From Miscanthus floridulus (lineage: Eukaryota > Streptophyta > Magnoliopsida > Poales > Poaceae), in the NCBI RefSeq assembly GCF_019320115.1, contig NC_089595.1, forward strand, positions 112,298,461 through 112,362,460: 64,000 nucleotides of DNA. The letters are read 5' to 3'. Shown piece after piece: positions 46,327-57,665 of this stretch. The position numbers and the translations under genes were made by a program. Under the pieces are notes generated by a model that saw nothing but the letters and a program-made list of their open reading frames with translations, did not search any database and was not told the DNA's origin. The first letter of the stretch is position 1, and each line of letters opens with the position of its first letter.

Positions 46327-47171
46327 TGGTACGGTAGGCATGTGGCCTCAACTGTACTACCTGCTTCAACTGGGCTCCACTTTGCTGAAACGAAAACAAA
46401 AACCCCAAAAATCTGTCCGGTACGGCCATCGTTGGAATGTTCGGACAATAGCAGCAGGCCACAAGCAGCACCAAACTGCGGCGACACAAATGAAACCAGC
46501 CTGGGGATGGACGGTGTCTCCATTCAGAAATCTCTCTTTCTCTCTGAATCGAAGATTGGATTCTTTTCCGGACCAAGGTGCTTACATCATTGTACATTCT
46601 CACCAGCAAGTACGAAATTTCAGTCTCCGCGGAGGACGAACCGCAGAACGTCAACAGGTAACGGCAGAACCAGAATTAGTTTGCTGACACAGATGGGCAA
46701 CCAGTCAAACAATACAGTGACGATAGGACAATGAGCTCTGCTGGTTGCCTGAGGATCCCAACGGTTCAATACGCATCCGCGGATCTGCCTGGGCTGGGCG
46801 CGAACCAAAAGGCCTAAAATCTCAGGTTTCCGGAGGAAGCGCGGGACAGGATGGACAGCCTGTTCCATTCTGCGCCGTTGAATGTCGACGACGCATCCGT
46901 TCCCTGAAACCGAAATGCTCTTGACATTTCTCAGCTACGGTTCTTCAGTCTGTTGCTTTGCTTGCTCCGGCCAATGGCTGCAGCGGGCTCAGCTGTTGGC
47001 CTGTTAGCCTCTCAGACATTACTGTAAGAAATTGCGATGCTCTGGCATGTTGCTAAGTTTCAGGTTGAGCCCTGTTCTGTATGGTGGATGGATCCACGAG
47101 GCATGGGAACTGAAGCAGTGAAGCCGAGGCTAGGGGTTTGTTCTTTGTTGCGCAGCAGACGGAGGAGATTC
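46327..47171. other. Intergenic sequence, no gene recognised
   Basis: Moderate GC; short overlapping frames on both strands without domains. Confidence 0.4.
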
Positions 47172-47483
47172 CTGTCACGTCGAATGTTTAGACACATGCA
47201 TGGAGTATTAAATATAGACTAATTACGAACGAAACTAATTACACAACTTATGACTAATTTGTGAGACGAATCTTTTAAGCCTAATTGGTCCATGATTTGA
47301 CAACATGGCGCTACAGTAACATATGCTAATGATAGATTAATTAGGTTTAAAAAATCGTCTCGCAAATTAGCCTTCATCTATGTAATTGATTTTATAATTA
47401 ATCTATATTTAATGTTTTTTATTAATATCTAAACATTCGATGTGACAGTGAATTTTAGAAGCGACCGGAAACCAAACACACCG
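47172..47483. mobile_element. MITE, 'TTCGTCTCG' family, longer form
   Basis: Contains TGTGAGACGAATCTTTTAAG, CTAATTGGTCCATGATTTGA, GCTACAGTAACATATGCTAA and AAAAAATCGTCTCGCAAATT. This is the longer subfamily also seen at 15790-16075. The right edge is near GGAAACCAAACACACC. Confidence 0.7.
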
Positions 47484-47718
47484 GAAGAACCGGTGCCCGT
47501 CAACTGCATGCTAAACGCATGTGAGGGACAAGAACAAGAACAACGCTGCGCTTGCAGTATCGGGGAAGGGCACATCCATCTACCACCCATGACAATACCC
47601 ATCCGTCACCCAGTCTGAAAAGCACTGGCGAGCTGCATTTCTTCTGAAACTGTAGTTTTTTTTTGCCCCCTCTGAAAGTACAGTCAATTATGATTTGAAA
47701 CGGAAGCGGAGCTAGTTA

Positions 47719-47962
47719 AGCCCTTGTTTAGTTGGACCCCAAAATCCAAAAAGTTGCTACAGTACCTGTCACATCGAATGTTTGCGGCCCGTGCATGGAG
47801 CATTAAATGTAGACGAAAAGAAAAACTAATTGCATAGTTTGGTGGGAAATTGCGAGACGAACGTTTTAAGCCTAATTAGTCAATGTTTGGACACTATTTG
47901 CCAAATAAAAACGAAGGTGCTACAGTAGCCCAAAATCCAAATTTCGCGAACTAAACCAGACC
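47719..47962. mobile_element. MITE, 'TTCGTCTCG' family, complete
   Basis: Inverted ends CCCTTGTTTAGTTGG and CGAACTAAACCAGACC, with CAAAATCCAAAAAGTTGCTAC inverted as GTAGCCCAAAATCCAAATTT-type sequence near the right end. The core is CGAATGTTTGCGGCCCG and GAGACGAACGTTTTAAGCC. Confidence 0.8.
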
Positions 47963-48872
47963 TAAGTATACGGCCATGGGCTAATGGCTGTCTCCGGTGT
48001 GAATACTGAATACCACCACCTGCTCGTTCTTCTGAGCTCCGAACCCCGAACCACCGTTGTTGGACTTTTTTCTCTGAATGAACGTTTGAAGCGCTACTGA
48101 TTGAACGAACGAATAGAATGAAGAAAAGACCTGGACTGGATACATACATCCATGACCAGGGATCGGCGGCCGCTGTTTGAGATGGGTGTCGTGTCATTGA
48201 ATCCATACAACTGAAGCGCCAGTGGATGCAGTTATTAGAGCCGGTGAAAATGGTTTCGTCCGTCCCTGAAGCCAACAGGAATGTGGAGCTATTCCTCTCC
48301 GATCCGTTTTGTTAATCGTTTTTGAAAAGTGCTTTAGCTACTCTAGAGAAACTCCAGTTAGAGTCGAAGCTATTTTGGGAGGAGCTGAATCCGATCCGCT
48401 GCCAAAAAGGCCCTTACACAAGCTCGCGCAGTAGGCAGCAGATCGATTCACTGAACTTTATTTGAGACGTCAGTTTGCGTAGCAGTGTATTGAACATAGA
48501 ACAGAAAGTAGCTTACGAGTTAAGAATTACTATTACGAGGTATTTTCGTCACTGTTCGCTGACAATTTATATAAATAAATAATCGCGCACGCTGTCAACA
48601 CGACGAACTGAAAACGAAACGGGTCTGAAAGGAAAAGGAACCGATGGCAATGGAAATCTAACTTGGAAGATGGACGGTAACATTTTGTCCAACCATCTCC
48701 ATCCAAATCATTCCAATCCAAACCGGCCCGATTGCCCTGCTCCGCTCCACCTGCTCCCAGCAGCGCGACACGGACGCCGTAGCCGTAGCAGTACCAGGCA
48801 GCGGGCTAGCTGTGGCAGCTCGCGCGAACACGACCGGCGGGCGCCGGGCGGGCTCCTGGTGCGTCCTCGCAG
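47963..48872. other. Intergenic; 3' flank of the small minus-strand gene
   Basis: A degraded MITE-like stretch occurs at about 48300-48420. No coding sequence was recognised. Confidence 0.4.
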
Positions 48873-49217
48873 TCACAGCCTCCGGCCACAGGCCACCGAC
48901 CCGCAGATGATGGAGCGCAGCACCGCCTTGCCCGTCCGCGTCGCGGCCTTGGCCACGCCCACGGCGCTCCGCCTGCGCCGGCGGCTCCGCGCGGTCGCCC
49001 TCTTCGCCACGCCCACCGCCAGGACCGCCGCGGCGTCGTCGGCGTCGCACGGACGCCGCGCGAACGGCAGCGCCATCAGGTGGATGTCGAGGACGCGGTG
49101 CACCGACGCGAGCTCGAACGCGTCGTACAGCGGGCTCCCGCAGTCCCACGGCGACGGCGGTTGCGCCGCCGGCTTCCTGGGCTCCGCCGCCGCCTCCTCG
49201 GCCCGGTCCACGGCCAT
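48873..49217 (-). CDS. Uncharacterised small basic plant protein (114 aa)
   Basis: A single-exon frame of 114 codons plus stop. The start is the first ATG after a TATA-like box (ATTATAAAC near 49262-49270), giving a short leader of about 20-30 bases. Residues 24-52 read WDCGSPLYDAFELASVHRVL then DIHLMALPF, a motif I associate with short uncharacterised angiosperm proteins. An Ala-rich segment (61-72), a run of arginines (79-83) and a Cys-containing tail (RSIICGSVACGRRL) follow. No signal peptide or membrane helix is evident; the basic run could direct it to the nucleus. Function is unknown. The high GC and the promoter context argue for a real gene rather than a chance frame. Confidence 0.65.
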   Translation of the reverse strand: MAVDRAEEAAAEPRKPAAQPPSPWDCGSPLYDAFELASVHRVLDIHLMALPFARRPCDADDAAAVLAVGVAKRATARSRRRRRSAVGVAKAATRTGKAVLRSIICGSVACGRRL

Positions 49218-49261
49218 TATTCGTGCTAGCGCCACGGGAACCCTGACGATCACTGCCTGCC

Positions 49262-49270
49262 GTGTTTATA
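49262..49270 (-). promoter_or_regulatory. TATA-like box of the small minus-strand gene
   Basis: Minus strand reads CGATTATAAACACG, 45-53 bases upstream of the ATG at 49217. Confidence 0.5.
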
Positions 49271-50124
49271 ATCGAGCCAGCTAGATCACGCTAGATTCAG
49301 CTGGGAATCTCCTAGTTCCAATTCAGCTAATCAGTTAATTTCCACCCTGGAACTGGAATGGACGTGGACGCTCCGTGAAAGATCAACTCAACGCATTTCG
49401 CGTCGTAGCCGATCTTGCGCAAATATTCCTCCTACCACCTTTGTCCTAAAATCAAATGTTAATTAATAATATCTTTGACCATCGTTTTTAAAAAATAAAT
49501 TTATGATATAAGATTTATGTTTTAGCTATAAAAATACTTTGATAATATATACTCCGTAACTTATATGTTGTGAAACTATATATATATATTTTTAAAAAAT
49601 ATATGGTCAAAAAATAGTAATATTTGACAAGCTAATATGACATATAGAAAAGAACGAGCAATAGTAGCTTGTGATGGTATGGTATTTGACGTGCCGTCAT
49701 TAATTAAATTGGTTAAAACGGCTAGATATAGTGCACCAACCACCACACCACAGTTTTTTTGATATGAGGAGCATCAATTGCACGCTGGCGTGCAATTTGC
49801 TCGTTTAGATGGTGACTGAGAGTAACATGTTTCTAACCCAATTATGGAAAGTAGTTAACCGCAGTTGGCCGTGATGCTGGACGATATCTGGACGTATCGG
49901 TATCTCTATCTCCCTCCTGCCATCGAATCTACATCTACATCTACATCTACACGGCGGATGGACATTCACATCCGGTTGTCCGGTGTTTGAAAAATGGAGT
50001 AAAATCCGTTTTGATCGTTTGCGAGATTCCGATTTTAATTCAAAAATCAAATATCGGTGACCATCAAACTATGGAAACTTCATCAATCTGGCCATCTAAT
50101 TGATTTCTTCTGTATTATCTGTAC
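49271..50124. other. Intergenic; Stowaway remnant at about 49430-49625
   Basis: TCCTCCTACCACCTTTGTCC and later ATATGGTCAAAAAATAGTAA resemble a worn Stowaway-type element. An ATCTACATCTACATCTACA run at about 49926-49950 is a hexamer microsatellite. No gene. Confidence 0.45.
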
Positions 50125-50483
50125 GGGCCGTTTGGATCCCTTCGTTTTAGAGGAATTCAAATCTACTTAATAGATTGGGCTATTTGGCTTGGAATTGGAC
50201 ATTTCATAACTTTTCCAAACTCACAAATAAGCCTATCTCAAATTCATAGGGTGGGAGATGGAAATGGATTTTATAGATCACTATGCTATAATTATACTCT
50301 CCAACTTATAGCACACTCCTCAACTCACTTCCCTAAATAGAAATACAATATATAAGTATATCCCTTGTATGCCTAACAATAAATAAACAAATATATTCCA
50401 GATACAACTATACTGGCTTAATTAATCTATGTATAAACTATAATTATTAGAATGAATTCAATTTCAAGGATCCAAATGGGCCC
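50125..50483. mobile_element. Tourist-like MITE (359 bp)
   Basis: Terminal repeats GGGCCGTTTGGATCC and GGATCCAAATGGGCCC. The subterminal GAGGAATTCAAAT pairs with AATGAATTCAATTTC. Flanking trinucleotides (TAC, TAA) are compatible with a mutated TAA/TTA duplication. The interior is AT-rich and non-coding. Confidence 0.75.
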
Positions 50484-51001
50484 TAATAGAAAAATAGATT
50501 AATCTGTAACAATTTTATAACTTATACGAAATCTAAATTATGAAAATATTAAATCAGAACTAAAATTTTAACCAAAACATAAACTATCAACAAAGTTTGA
50601 TTTACCCCACGCAACTGATGTGGTGTTGTTGACTTGGCGTCCCATCAGATAAAACCTCTGTCCAAATCTGTCCCAGTGCAAAAAAAAACGATGTTTAAAA
50701 TTGAGGGAGGTTAACAATTCGACTTTGTAATCGAGGAGGAAAATCACACCATTTTTTTTTAGCAAGAGAAAACCAGGGTTTTTTTTTTGCGAGAGAGAAT
50801 ACCAGGGTTAACAAGGACCCTGTACGAGAGAAGCGGCGCGTGATATTTTTCCAGCCCATGGACCCACGGCCCACTCTGAAGCCTTACTGGGCTGAAAGGC
50901 TCGTCCTGACTACTGTTATCCGGCTCATTTAGGTGCATCATCATCCGGGGAGCAACGGGAGCCACCCAAACTCGGCAAACCTCCACCCCCACCACGCCCA
51001 A

Positions 51002-52965
51002 ATGCTGGCGACCACCTGCGGCGCGCCGCCGTGCCCGTGCGCACGGTCGCGGCGGCTCCCCACGGCGACTTTTGGAGGAAGCTATGGCATGGGGCACACC
51101 TGCGGCACCACTAGGCGAAGGCCGCAAAGAGCGGCGGTGGTGCGGTGCGGGCTGCTGCCCGTGGATCCGTGGGCGCCGACGATGGACTCCCAGAGCGTGG
51201 CGTCGCAGCTCTTCGCCGTCTCGCTCTTCCCCTACCTGGGATTCCTCTACTTCATGACCAGGTCCAAGACCGCGCCCCGGCTCACGCTCTTCGGTTTCTA
51301 CTTCCTCCTCGCCTTCGTTGGCGCCACCAGTACGCGTTACTTCTCCCATCCCCATCTATCTCCCTACTCTAGTTTCGCATGTCAGCATTTGGCCAAATGT
51401 AGTGTTGTGTAATAATTCCCCATTTCCCCACACCTTGACTGCACATGTTATGCAAATGGGATGGTGATGCACTGATGCACAAGTTGTGCTTTTGCCAATT
51501 GCCATCGGTAGATGACTAGTAAGTACTGTACTACTGTGTACTTATTGTAGTAGTAATGTGCTTATAACTTGATTTATTGTTCTGATAAGTGTACTCTAAC
51601 ATACAAGTTGGTGATTTTAGTATATCAGTACTTAGCTTGTCTACAGAAACGTACATGAAAATTTAATACAGACTTTTGTATGCACGATTCAGAGAAGTTA
51701 TATGAAACTGTGAGGGCAATTTATGTGTCTGTCAGGTACATTTGCTAAAGTTCCACTTCCGCGGTTAGATCATTGTGAAGATGTTACAGATATTAGCAGT
51801 TGAACACTACGTGGAATAGATAAATTAGTCTAAAAGCAACTGAACATCTCAGTGGCTTGCTCATATATGATCACATAGGTTTTTGCTCCAGTATACCTCT
51901 TTTAGATAAGTTTGCGGATCCTAAAGCGAAATAGTTAATATCACGTGAGGCATAGGATGGTGAAGATTGGTGCTGTACTGCTGTTGTTGCTTTGCTTTAA
52001 ATTCTTTTTTTTTTTTTGTGAAAAGACATGCATTCATACAAGCCTCAGCAACAAAATAAAAATACCAGTAGTCTTACATATGGACCAATTGAAAGAAATA
52101 AACAGTGAGCAACTGAGCATTAGAATAATCAGAGGACCAATCTTTAACTTTCTTATTCTTGATGTTACAACAGATAAAAATACCAGTAGTCTGGACCAAT
52201 TGAAACAAATAAACAGTGAGTATTAGGGCAAAGACCAATCTTTAACTTTCTTATTCTTGAGGTTACAGATAAAAATACCAGTAGTCTTAAAATGGACTAA
52301 TTGAAACAAATATCTTCAACCTTTTCCTTTTTGGAGACAGTCTTTGCTTTCTGGCCACTATTCCAGTGTCGTTAGATGGCTAGGCGGGGAGAAGTCACGC
52401 GAAGAGATTTTCTATGCAGCTTTAATTACAGAGAGATGTGTAGTCAGCTCTAAAGTTCTACAGAAGGAAGCAACCTGAAACTGAATTAGTTTAGTGATTG
52501 GAGCTTACGGACCAATTGATTCCAAGGTCACAGTGATCCTTGCAAGTCGTCTGACATTTCAAATTTTATGTTTTGTTTCTGACTATTTAGCTGTCTAGCA
52601 GAACATTATGTCAGTGCAATTAATTGTTTCCATGTTGTTTCATGCACCGGTTTTTATCCCTGGAGCAGTACCTGCTGGGATTTATGGTAATTGTGCCATA
52701 AAATTTTCACCATCCTTATATTCTTTGCTTATACACACCGTGTGCACTTATTGATACAATGATATCCATTGCAGCAAAAGTTCACTATGGAACCTCGCTG
52801 TCTAATGTGGACTGGCTCCACGGGAGCGCGGAATCGCTACTTACTCTTACCAATCTATTTATCGTTTTGGGGCTGAGGGGAGCCTTGAGGAAGCTGGAGA
52901 AAGAGGACACGAATGGGAGGATTTCTGAAGCTTCTGAAGACAGTAAAGAAAAAAGCTCTGTCTAG
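51002..52965 (+). CDS. DUF3593 family plastid membrane protein, three exons including an 18-nt microexon
   Basis: Exons 51002-51329, 52669-52686 and 52775-52965 join to 178 codons plus TAG; all junctions are GT-AG, phases 1 and 1. Residues 1-60 are rich in Arg, Ser, Thr, Cys and Ala and poor in acids, as expected for a chloroplast transit peptide. The mature part starts near MDSQSVAS (61) and has three hydrophobic stretches: about 65-85 (QLFAVSLFPYLGFLYFM), 92-115 (LTLFGFYFLLAFVGA, continued through IPAGIYA across the microexon) and 136-151 (SLLTLTNLFIVLGLRG). The conserved link KVHYGTSLSNVDWLHGSAES lies between the last two. The tail is acidic and polar. I recognise the cyanobacterial/plastid DUF3593 family; its role is unknown. 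The upstream in-frame extension to 50933 starts at GTG, so 51002 is preferred. Intron 1 is 1339 bp and contains a direct-repeat cluster. Confidence 0.85.
52055..52312. repeat. Three-copy direct repeat in DUF3593 intron 1
   Basis: AATACCAGTAGTCT begins at 52061, 52179 and 52274, each followed by GGAC(C/T)AATTGAAA(G/C)AAATA. The first two copies also share CCAATCTTTAACTTTCTTAT. Spacings of 118 and 95 bp show an internal deletion in the second unit. Confidence 0.85.
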
Positions 52966-53549
52966 ATAGGTCTATCAGTACCCCCTGATGGTGCATTCAG
53001 TAACTAGGAGGGGGCGTGCTTCTTCTTCTGCTCAACTAGTTAGTAATGAGGTTTTGGGTGTAAAGAAATCTGGCAAATCAACTTTGTGCATATGCTGAGA
53101 AAAAACAATGTGTCTACTGCAATTCTGTGTAGTTGCAGTCTCCAGTTACGCTGTTGTGAGTAGTTGCAGTGTCCAGTGTGTAATAGGCAATGGTACTACA
53201 GCTTCCATTGGGACAATTATTGACATTCTGATTCTGAGTGCTTCAACATGATTGCTTGGTCTCAATCTTTGCTCCTATCTTTAGATTCAGATAGCATTTA
53301 CATTCAGATAGCCTGCTGGGTACAACGTTTATTGGGGGCTTTGTCCGGTAGTTCATATCATCTTGAAGCTGTGTTATCATGGTTTGCATGGACAAGGCAA
53401 AACAGTACCCAGCTGTTGATAGTAGCAGAAGATTACTACACTCTAGTCTACTCTGAAGCTAATACTAATGCCGGAATTCGGTAAAACAAGCTACCGTACG
53501 CGCTGCACATATATGATATTTACCTAGATTTTGTCTTCAGATACCCCAT
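52966..53549. other. Convergent 3' region between the DUF3593 and WRKY genes
   Basis: The two genes end tail to tail, 584 bases apart. GTAGTTGCAGTCTCCAGT and GTAGTTGCAGTGTCCAGT repeat at about 53132 and 53160. No other coding sequence was recognised. Confidence 0.5.
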
Positions 53550-54709
53550 CTAATTGGCCGCATAGAGGTCCCATGGAAAGGGCTCCGTTGCATTGGTGGT
53601 GAACAGCTCCTCGAACTGGGTCTCGAACTCCATGCCCATGCCGATGCCGACCCCGAGGCTGCCTGCCGGGTGGCTGCTCCTCAGCTGCCAGTCCAAGCCC
53701 GTTGGCGAGAGGAGCGGGAAGCAGCCGGCGAAGTCTGCGCCGGCACCAGCCGCAGCCGCGGAGGCGAACGAGTAGGGCGTCATGGGCTCTACTAGCAGAC
53801 CGGCCCGCAGGCCCTCGGTCTCCAGCGCGAGCAGGGAGGCTCCCTGGTCCTGGTCTTGGTCCTCCTGGGCGCCGTGCCCGTGCCCGGGCTGCAGCTGCAG
53901 CTCCTGCTCCTGCCGCAGCTGCTGGGCGCTGGGGTGCGCGGCCTGGGCGCAGGTGTGCGCGCCGTGGTACACGACGTCGTGCAGCAGCGGGTCCCCGTCG
54001 GCGCGCTGCACGTGCTTGGTGGCGAGGCAGCCCTGCGAATGGCGGTGCGTGCACCGGAAGTAGGCCCTGCGATCGAATTGCAACCCACCCCACACGTGTC
54101 AGCGTCGCTCGATCTGCGCCGTCGGTTAGTCAAGGAGTCGTCTGGTGCAACAGTGCAAGGGAATGAGGGAGTGACGTGTGGGGCGTGACGTGTGCGTGCT
54201 GACCTGGGGTACTTGGCGCCCAGGATGTCCTTCTGCCCGTACTTCCTCCAGCTGAGCCCGTCGTCCAGCGCCGCCGCGTCCTGCACCGACGCCGCCCGCA
54301 GCTGCCTCCTCACGCACGGCGTCCCCTTCCTGCGGTACAATACAGATCGACCGAATTGCCAAGTCATGATCTGCTTGCTACTCGCGTGTTTGTTTTAGTA
54401 CAGTACTCTGACGAAACAAACAAGATCGTCCGAAGACCGATCGACTTGCCTCCTCTTGGACTGGGCGGCGGTGGCATTGCCGCCGTCGCTGCGGGGGCTG
54501 CCAGCCCTGGACGCCGGGGAGTGGCCGCAGCAGGACCTGGCGATGCGGATGGACCTGTCCACGGACGACGCCAGCTCGGCGCAGAGCTCCCGCGCGGCCG
54601 CCGGGAGCGGGTCCTGGTCCATGCGCGCCTCCAGCTCCCGGACCATGGCCAGCACCTGCGCCAGCTCCGAGGCCAGCGCGCTCTTCTCGCCACCGTAGCC
54701 GCCGTCCAT
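53550..54709 (-). CDS. Group III WRKY transcription factor, three exons
   Basis: Exons (minus) 54709-54450, 54329-54204 and 54066-53550 join to 300 codons plus stop. An N-terminal leucine-rich helix (about 12-30, ALASELAQVLAMVRELEARM) may mediate dimerisation. A basic SKRRKGTP segment (84-91) precedes the WRKY domain: DDGLSWRKYGQKDILG (109-124), then AYFRCTHRHSQGC and, after 23 residues, HTC (C134, C142, H166, C168). The C-X7-C-X23-H-X-C finger defines group III. The second intron (after YPR, phase 2) is at the position conserved in this family. The first intron has no in-phase GT donor; AG/GCAAGT at 54450/54449 with a CAG acceptor gives a consistent frame, so it is read as a GC-AG intron. 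The C-terminus contains EFETQFEELF, acidic and likely activating. Such proteins bind W-boxes and often act in defence or senescence. Confidence 0.92.
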
Positions 54710-54833
54710 GCCCTGACCTCAGCTCACCTCAGGTAGCTACTTCGCCAAGAAGGCAAGAAGAGAAGGCACTAAGGCAGGCAGTGTGTGTGAGCACGGTGGT
54801 GAGTGTGGCAGCGACAGTGGGGGAGAGGCTACT

Positions 54834-54845
54834 TATTATATAGAG
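54834..54845 (-). promoter_or_regulatory. TATA box of the WRKY gene
   Basis: Minus strand reads CTCTATATAATAAG, about 125-135 bases upstream of the ATG at 54709, giving a leader of about 100 bases. Confidence 0.65.
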
Positions 54846-55662
54846 TTGGAAAACGGAGGCAAGCTTCTGTTCAAAGCTGGGAAAACGGGATCATTTCGGG
54901 TTGGACCGGACCGAGACCGATGACCGAAGAAAACGTAGAGACTAACCAGAGAATATTGATTACCCTCTGACTGGCGTTCTGGTTCAAACCAAACACTTGG
55001 ACTGGTCTTTGGGTTCTGGGCCCCGGCCGGTCACCGGGGCCCGGCAGTGTGCGGCACTGGCAGTGCCATGTCGCAGACAAGCGGGGCCTAGCTAGCTCCT
55101 AGTGCTTATTATTCCGGGCCGGCCGGCCGGCCGGTCTTTCTTTTTCACCGGGAGATTCTCTCGCACTTGCGTAGTTGCATTGCTTTCGGTCCAAGGAGTT
55201 CCCATTTCGGCGTGTCCGCGTGGTAACCACGGCCATTAGCGATCTTTCAGAGAAAAAACCCACGGACATTACCTGTGCACTGCGACTGCCAGCGGCCACG
55301 GCTCTCGATCGGTTGCTTGCCACCGGACGCTGCTGTTTTGCCTTGGTTGTGTGCTGTGCTACTGACTACGGGCTACAAGCTACAGCGCGCCCGTGTTTTC
55401 GCTGAAGATTCGTGACTGTGGTGGGCAAGTTTGCTTGCCTGGCGTCGTCGAGCCGTCGAGTGAGTGCGACTGTCCGCGTGAGTCCCTGCCACATGGCGGC
55501 GGCGACAGGCGTAGTACGTGGCTGTGGCCTGTGGCCACGCCGGAGGGAAGGAAGGTGACGCCGCGGTTTCTCGGCGGCTTCCGGCAGAAATTCAGCGAAG
55601 GTTGCACGTAGCTTTTCCCTGTCACTCTGTCAGAGTGCCAGTGCGCACGTCCGGCAAAGTCA
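54846..55662. other. WRKY promoter region; no further gene recognised
   Basis: Contains a W-box-like TGACC (minus strand) near 55030 and a (GGCC)n-type palindrome, GGGCCGGCCGGCCGGCCGG, near 55117-55135. Short overlapping frames at 55380-55625 lack motifs. Confidence 0.4.
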
Positions 55663-56013
55663 GGGGGTGTTTAGTTGGTGAGATGAAAATTCGTAGGTGT
55701 CACATCAGATGTGTCGGAAAGATGTCGGGAGGGGATTTTGAATACTAATAAAATATAAATTATATAATCCATCATCCATCATGAAACTGCGAGACGAATC
55801 TAATAATACTAATTAATCGGTCATTAGCACATGTGGGTTACTGTAGCACTTAAGGCTTTTCATGGGCTAATTAGGCTTAAAAGATTCGTCTCGCGATTTT
55901 CAACCAAACTGTGCAATTAGTTTTTTTCGTCTACATTTAATGCTCCATGTATGTGCCGCAAGATTCGATGTGATATTTTTGGTTGAAATTTTTTGGAAAC
56001 TAAACAGGGCCTT
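55663..56013. mobile_element. MITE, 'TTCGTCTCG' family, complete
   Basis: Ends GGGGGTGTTTAGTTGG and AAACTAAACAGGGCC are inverted. The core has GCGAGACGAATCTAATAATA and GCTTAAAAGATTCGTCTCGC. It is the largest intact member in the window (about 350 bp) and abuts the LTR that follows. Confidence 0.8.
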
Positions 56014-56021
56014 AACCCCAG

Positions 56022-57315
56022 TGAGTGCGGGGTACAAAACCGATACCCACATAGCTGTACATGGATCGAGCCGTCAGGGGAGGTCCAGCCCACAATAATA
56101 CGCCACACGGAGCATGGCACAGGTCAACGTGCCTCACAGGTCAGCGTGCCTCGCAAGGTTACGCAAAGATCCTTGGCGAAGGATAATCTGCTCGGATATG
56201 CAAGATCCCGCAATCTCCGTAATTATTATCTTGTAAACCGATCGGGATATAAACAACTCTACCCCGTGCTATATAAGGCGGGTAGGCTCCCCCTCATTTT
56301 CATATCCATTCTCTCATAATACAATCCACAAAGACACAAGATATAGGGTATTACGTCAAGCTGACGGTCTAAACCTGGCTAATCGTTGTCTCTTACGTTC
56401 TGTGTCATCATCCGGTTCCCTCGCGCGTACCTTCACTGATTCATCTACTATCGTGGGCAACCCCTCGATAGACTGTCGGATGTATTTCGTCGACAGTAGC
56501 GCGCCAGATAGGAGATATGCATGCTGATCCCATGGCGAAGCACATGGGCTTGCCTCGAGATCAACTTGACGTTCTCGGTGGGATCGATCTTCGATTTCAT
56601 ACGGGGATTTCTTCATCAACTTCGCCGACCAACAAGCCGCCGAGACGAGGCGGAGTCCTCAACCTGGTGTAGTAGCGTTCGTGATTCAATCTGGGAGCCT
56701 GGCTTCACGTCGGATGCAGCGTGAAAGAGAAGGCTAGCGACCGAGCTGCCTGGGCGCCGCAACCTTCCCGACGACGTCAGCGCAAGGCCCCGCCGCCACG
56801 TGTGCTAGATAAAACGCAATCGTTCGTGTGGATGGGTGACGACACGGGGTCACGCGTGCAGCAATGTATCCAGCAGATGAACAACGTATTGATTATCCTT
56901 GCATGTCGATCTGAGTGTATATGCATATATACATTACGCATGCGTGTTCGGGAGGGTTTCCTTATTTGCTGATCTACGCTTCGGGATACGACTCCAATCT
57001 CATCGATCTAAACAAGCTAAGCCATGCTTTTTGATTCCAATTAAATATTTTATTTATATAAAATATATGTTTTTGATATCTCTACATCTCTACGTGACTA
57101 CAATGGAGGAGCCGATCAACTGCGCCCTTCACCGTCAGCCTTCGCAACAACGCCCTAGCATGATTGAAGCTGTTGCCGGCGGCATACGATCGCGACTCCG
57201 AGTCGGCAGCAAGGCCACGTCCCAATCCTCAACCAATGAGCAAATAAGGAGGAGCCATCCACGAACGTAGGTCGGACATACAAGCAAGCAAGTTTTGCTT
57301 AGTCCACATGTCTGG
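56022..57315 (+). mobile_element. 5' part of a second Tat-type LTR element (LTR 56022-56495 plus leader)
   Basis: The LTR starts near TGAGTGCGGGGTAC and ends TTTCGTCGACA (56495). A TATA box, ATATAAGG, is at 56271-56278. A primer-binding-like TAGCGCGCCAGATAGGAG follows, where related elements have TGGCGCGCCAGGTAGG. A reading frame begins after it (MHADPMAKHMGLPRDQLDVL and onward) and soon meets stops. The element is interrupted at about 57316 by the next LTR; the rest is outside the window or lost. Confidence 0.65.
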
Positions 57316-57414
57316 TATCGATATTAGAGATACCCAAAGCAAAAAAGTTAGCATCCACGCTGACTTTTTCGGATAGCTCGAGACATATTAAAAGGTCTAG
57401 TCCGATCCCAAGGT

Positions 57415-57665
57415 CACGGGCTCCGTCTCGCCCGACCCCTAGGGTGCGGGCTCCGGCTCATCCGTCCCTAAGGACGCGGGTTCCGTCTCGCCCGAGGCCA
57501 CGGGCTCTGTCTCGTCCGACCTCGAGGCCACGGGCTCCGTCTCGCCCGACCCCTTGGGTGCGGGCTCCGTCTCGTCCGACCCCAGGGACGCGGTTTCCGT
57601 CTCGCCCAAGGTCGCGGGCTCCGTCTCGCCCGACTTCGAGGACGAGGGTTTCGTCTCGTCCGACA
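57415..57665 (+). repeat. 30-bp minisatellite in the LTR U3, about 9 units
   Basis: Units follow the pattern CGGGCTCCGTCTCGCCCGAC plus about ten variable bases (CCCTAGGGTG, CCCTTGGGTG and others). Two units are shortened to 24 bp. The unit is a multiple of three, so the array gives long open frames on both strands (APSRPTP-type repeats) that should not be taken for a gene. Confidence 0.9.

Noticed and set aside
49218..49253. Twelve extra residues on the small minus-strand protein
   Set aside because: The codon at 49253 is GTG, and it lies too close to the TATA-like box to be in the transcript.
50933..51001. Longer N-terminus for the DUF3593 protein
   Set aside because: It would need a GTG start; the first ATG in frame is 51002.
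57415..57665. CRISPR-like array
   Set aside because: The repeats are contiguous variants without unique spacers, inside a plant LTR.
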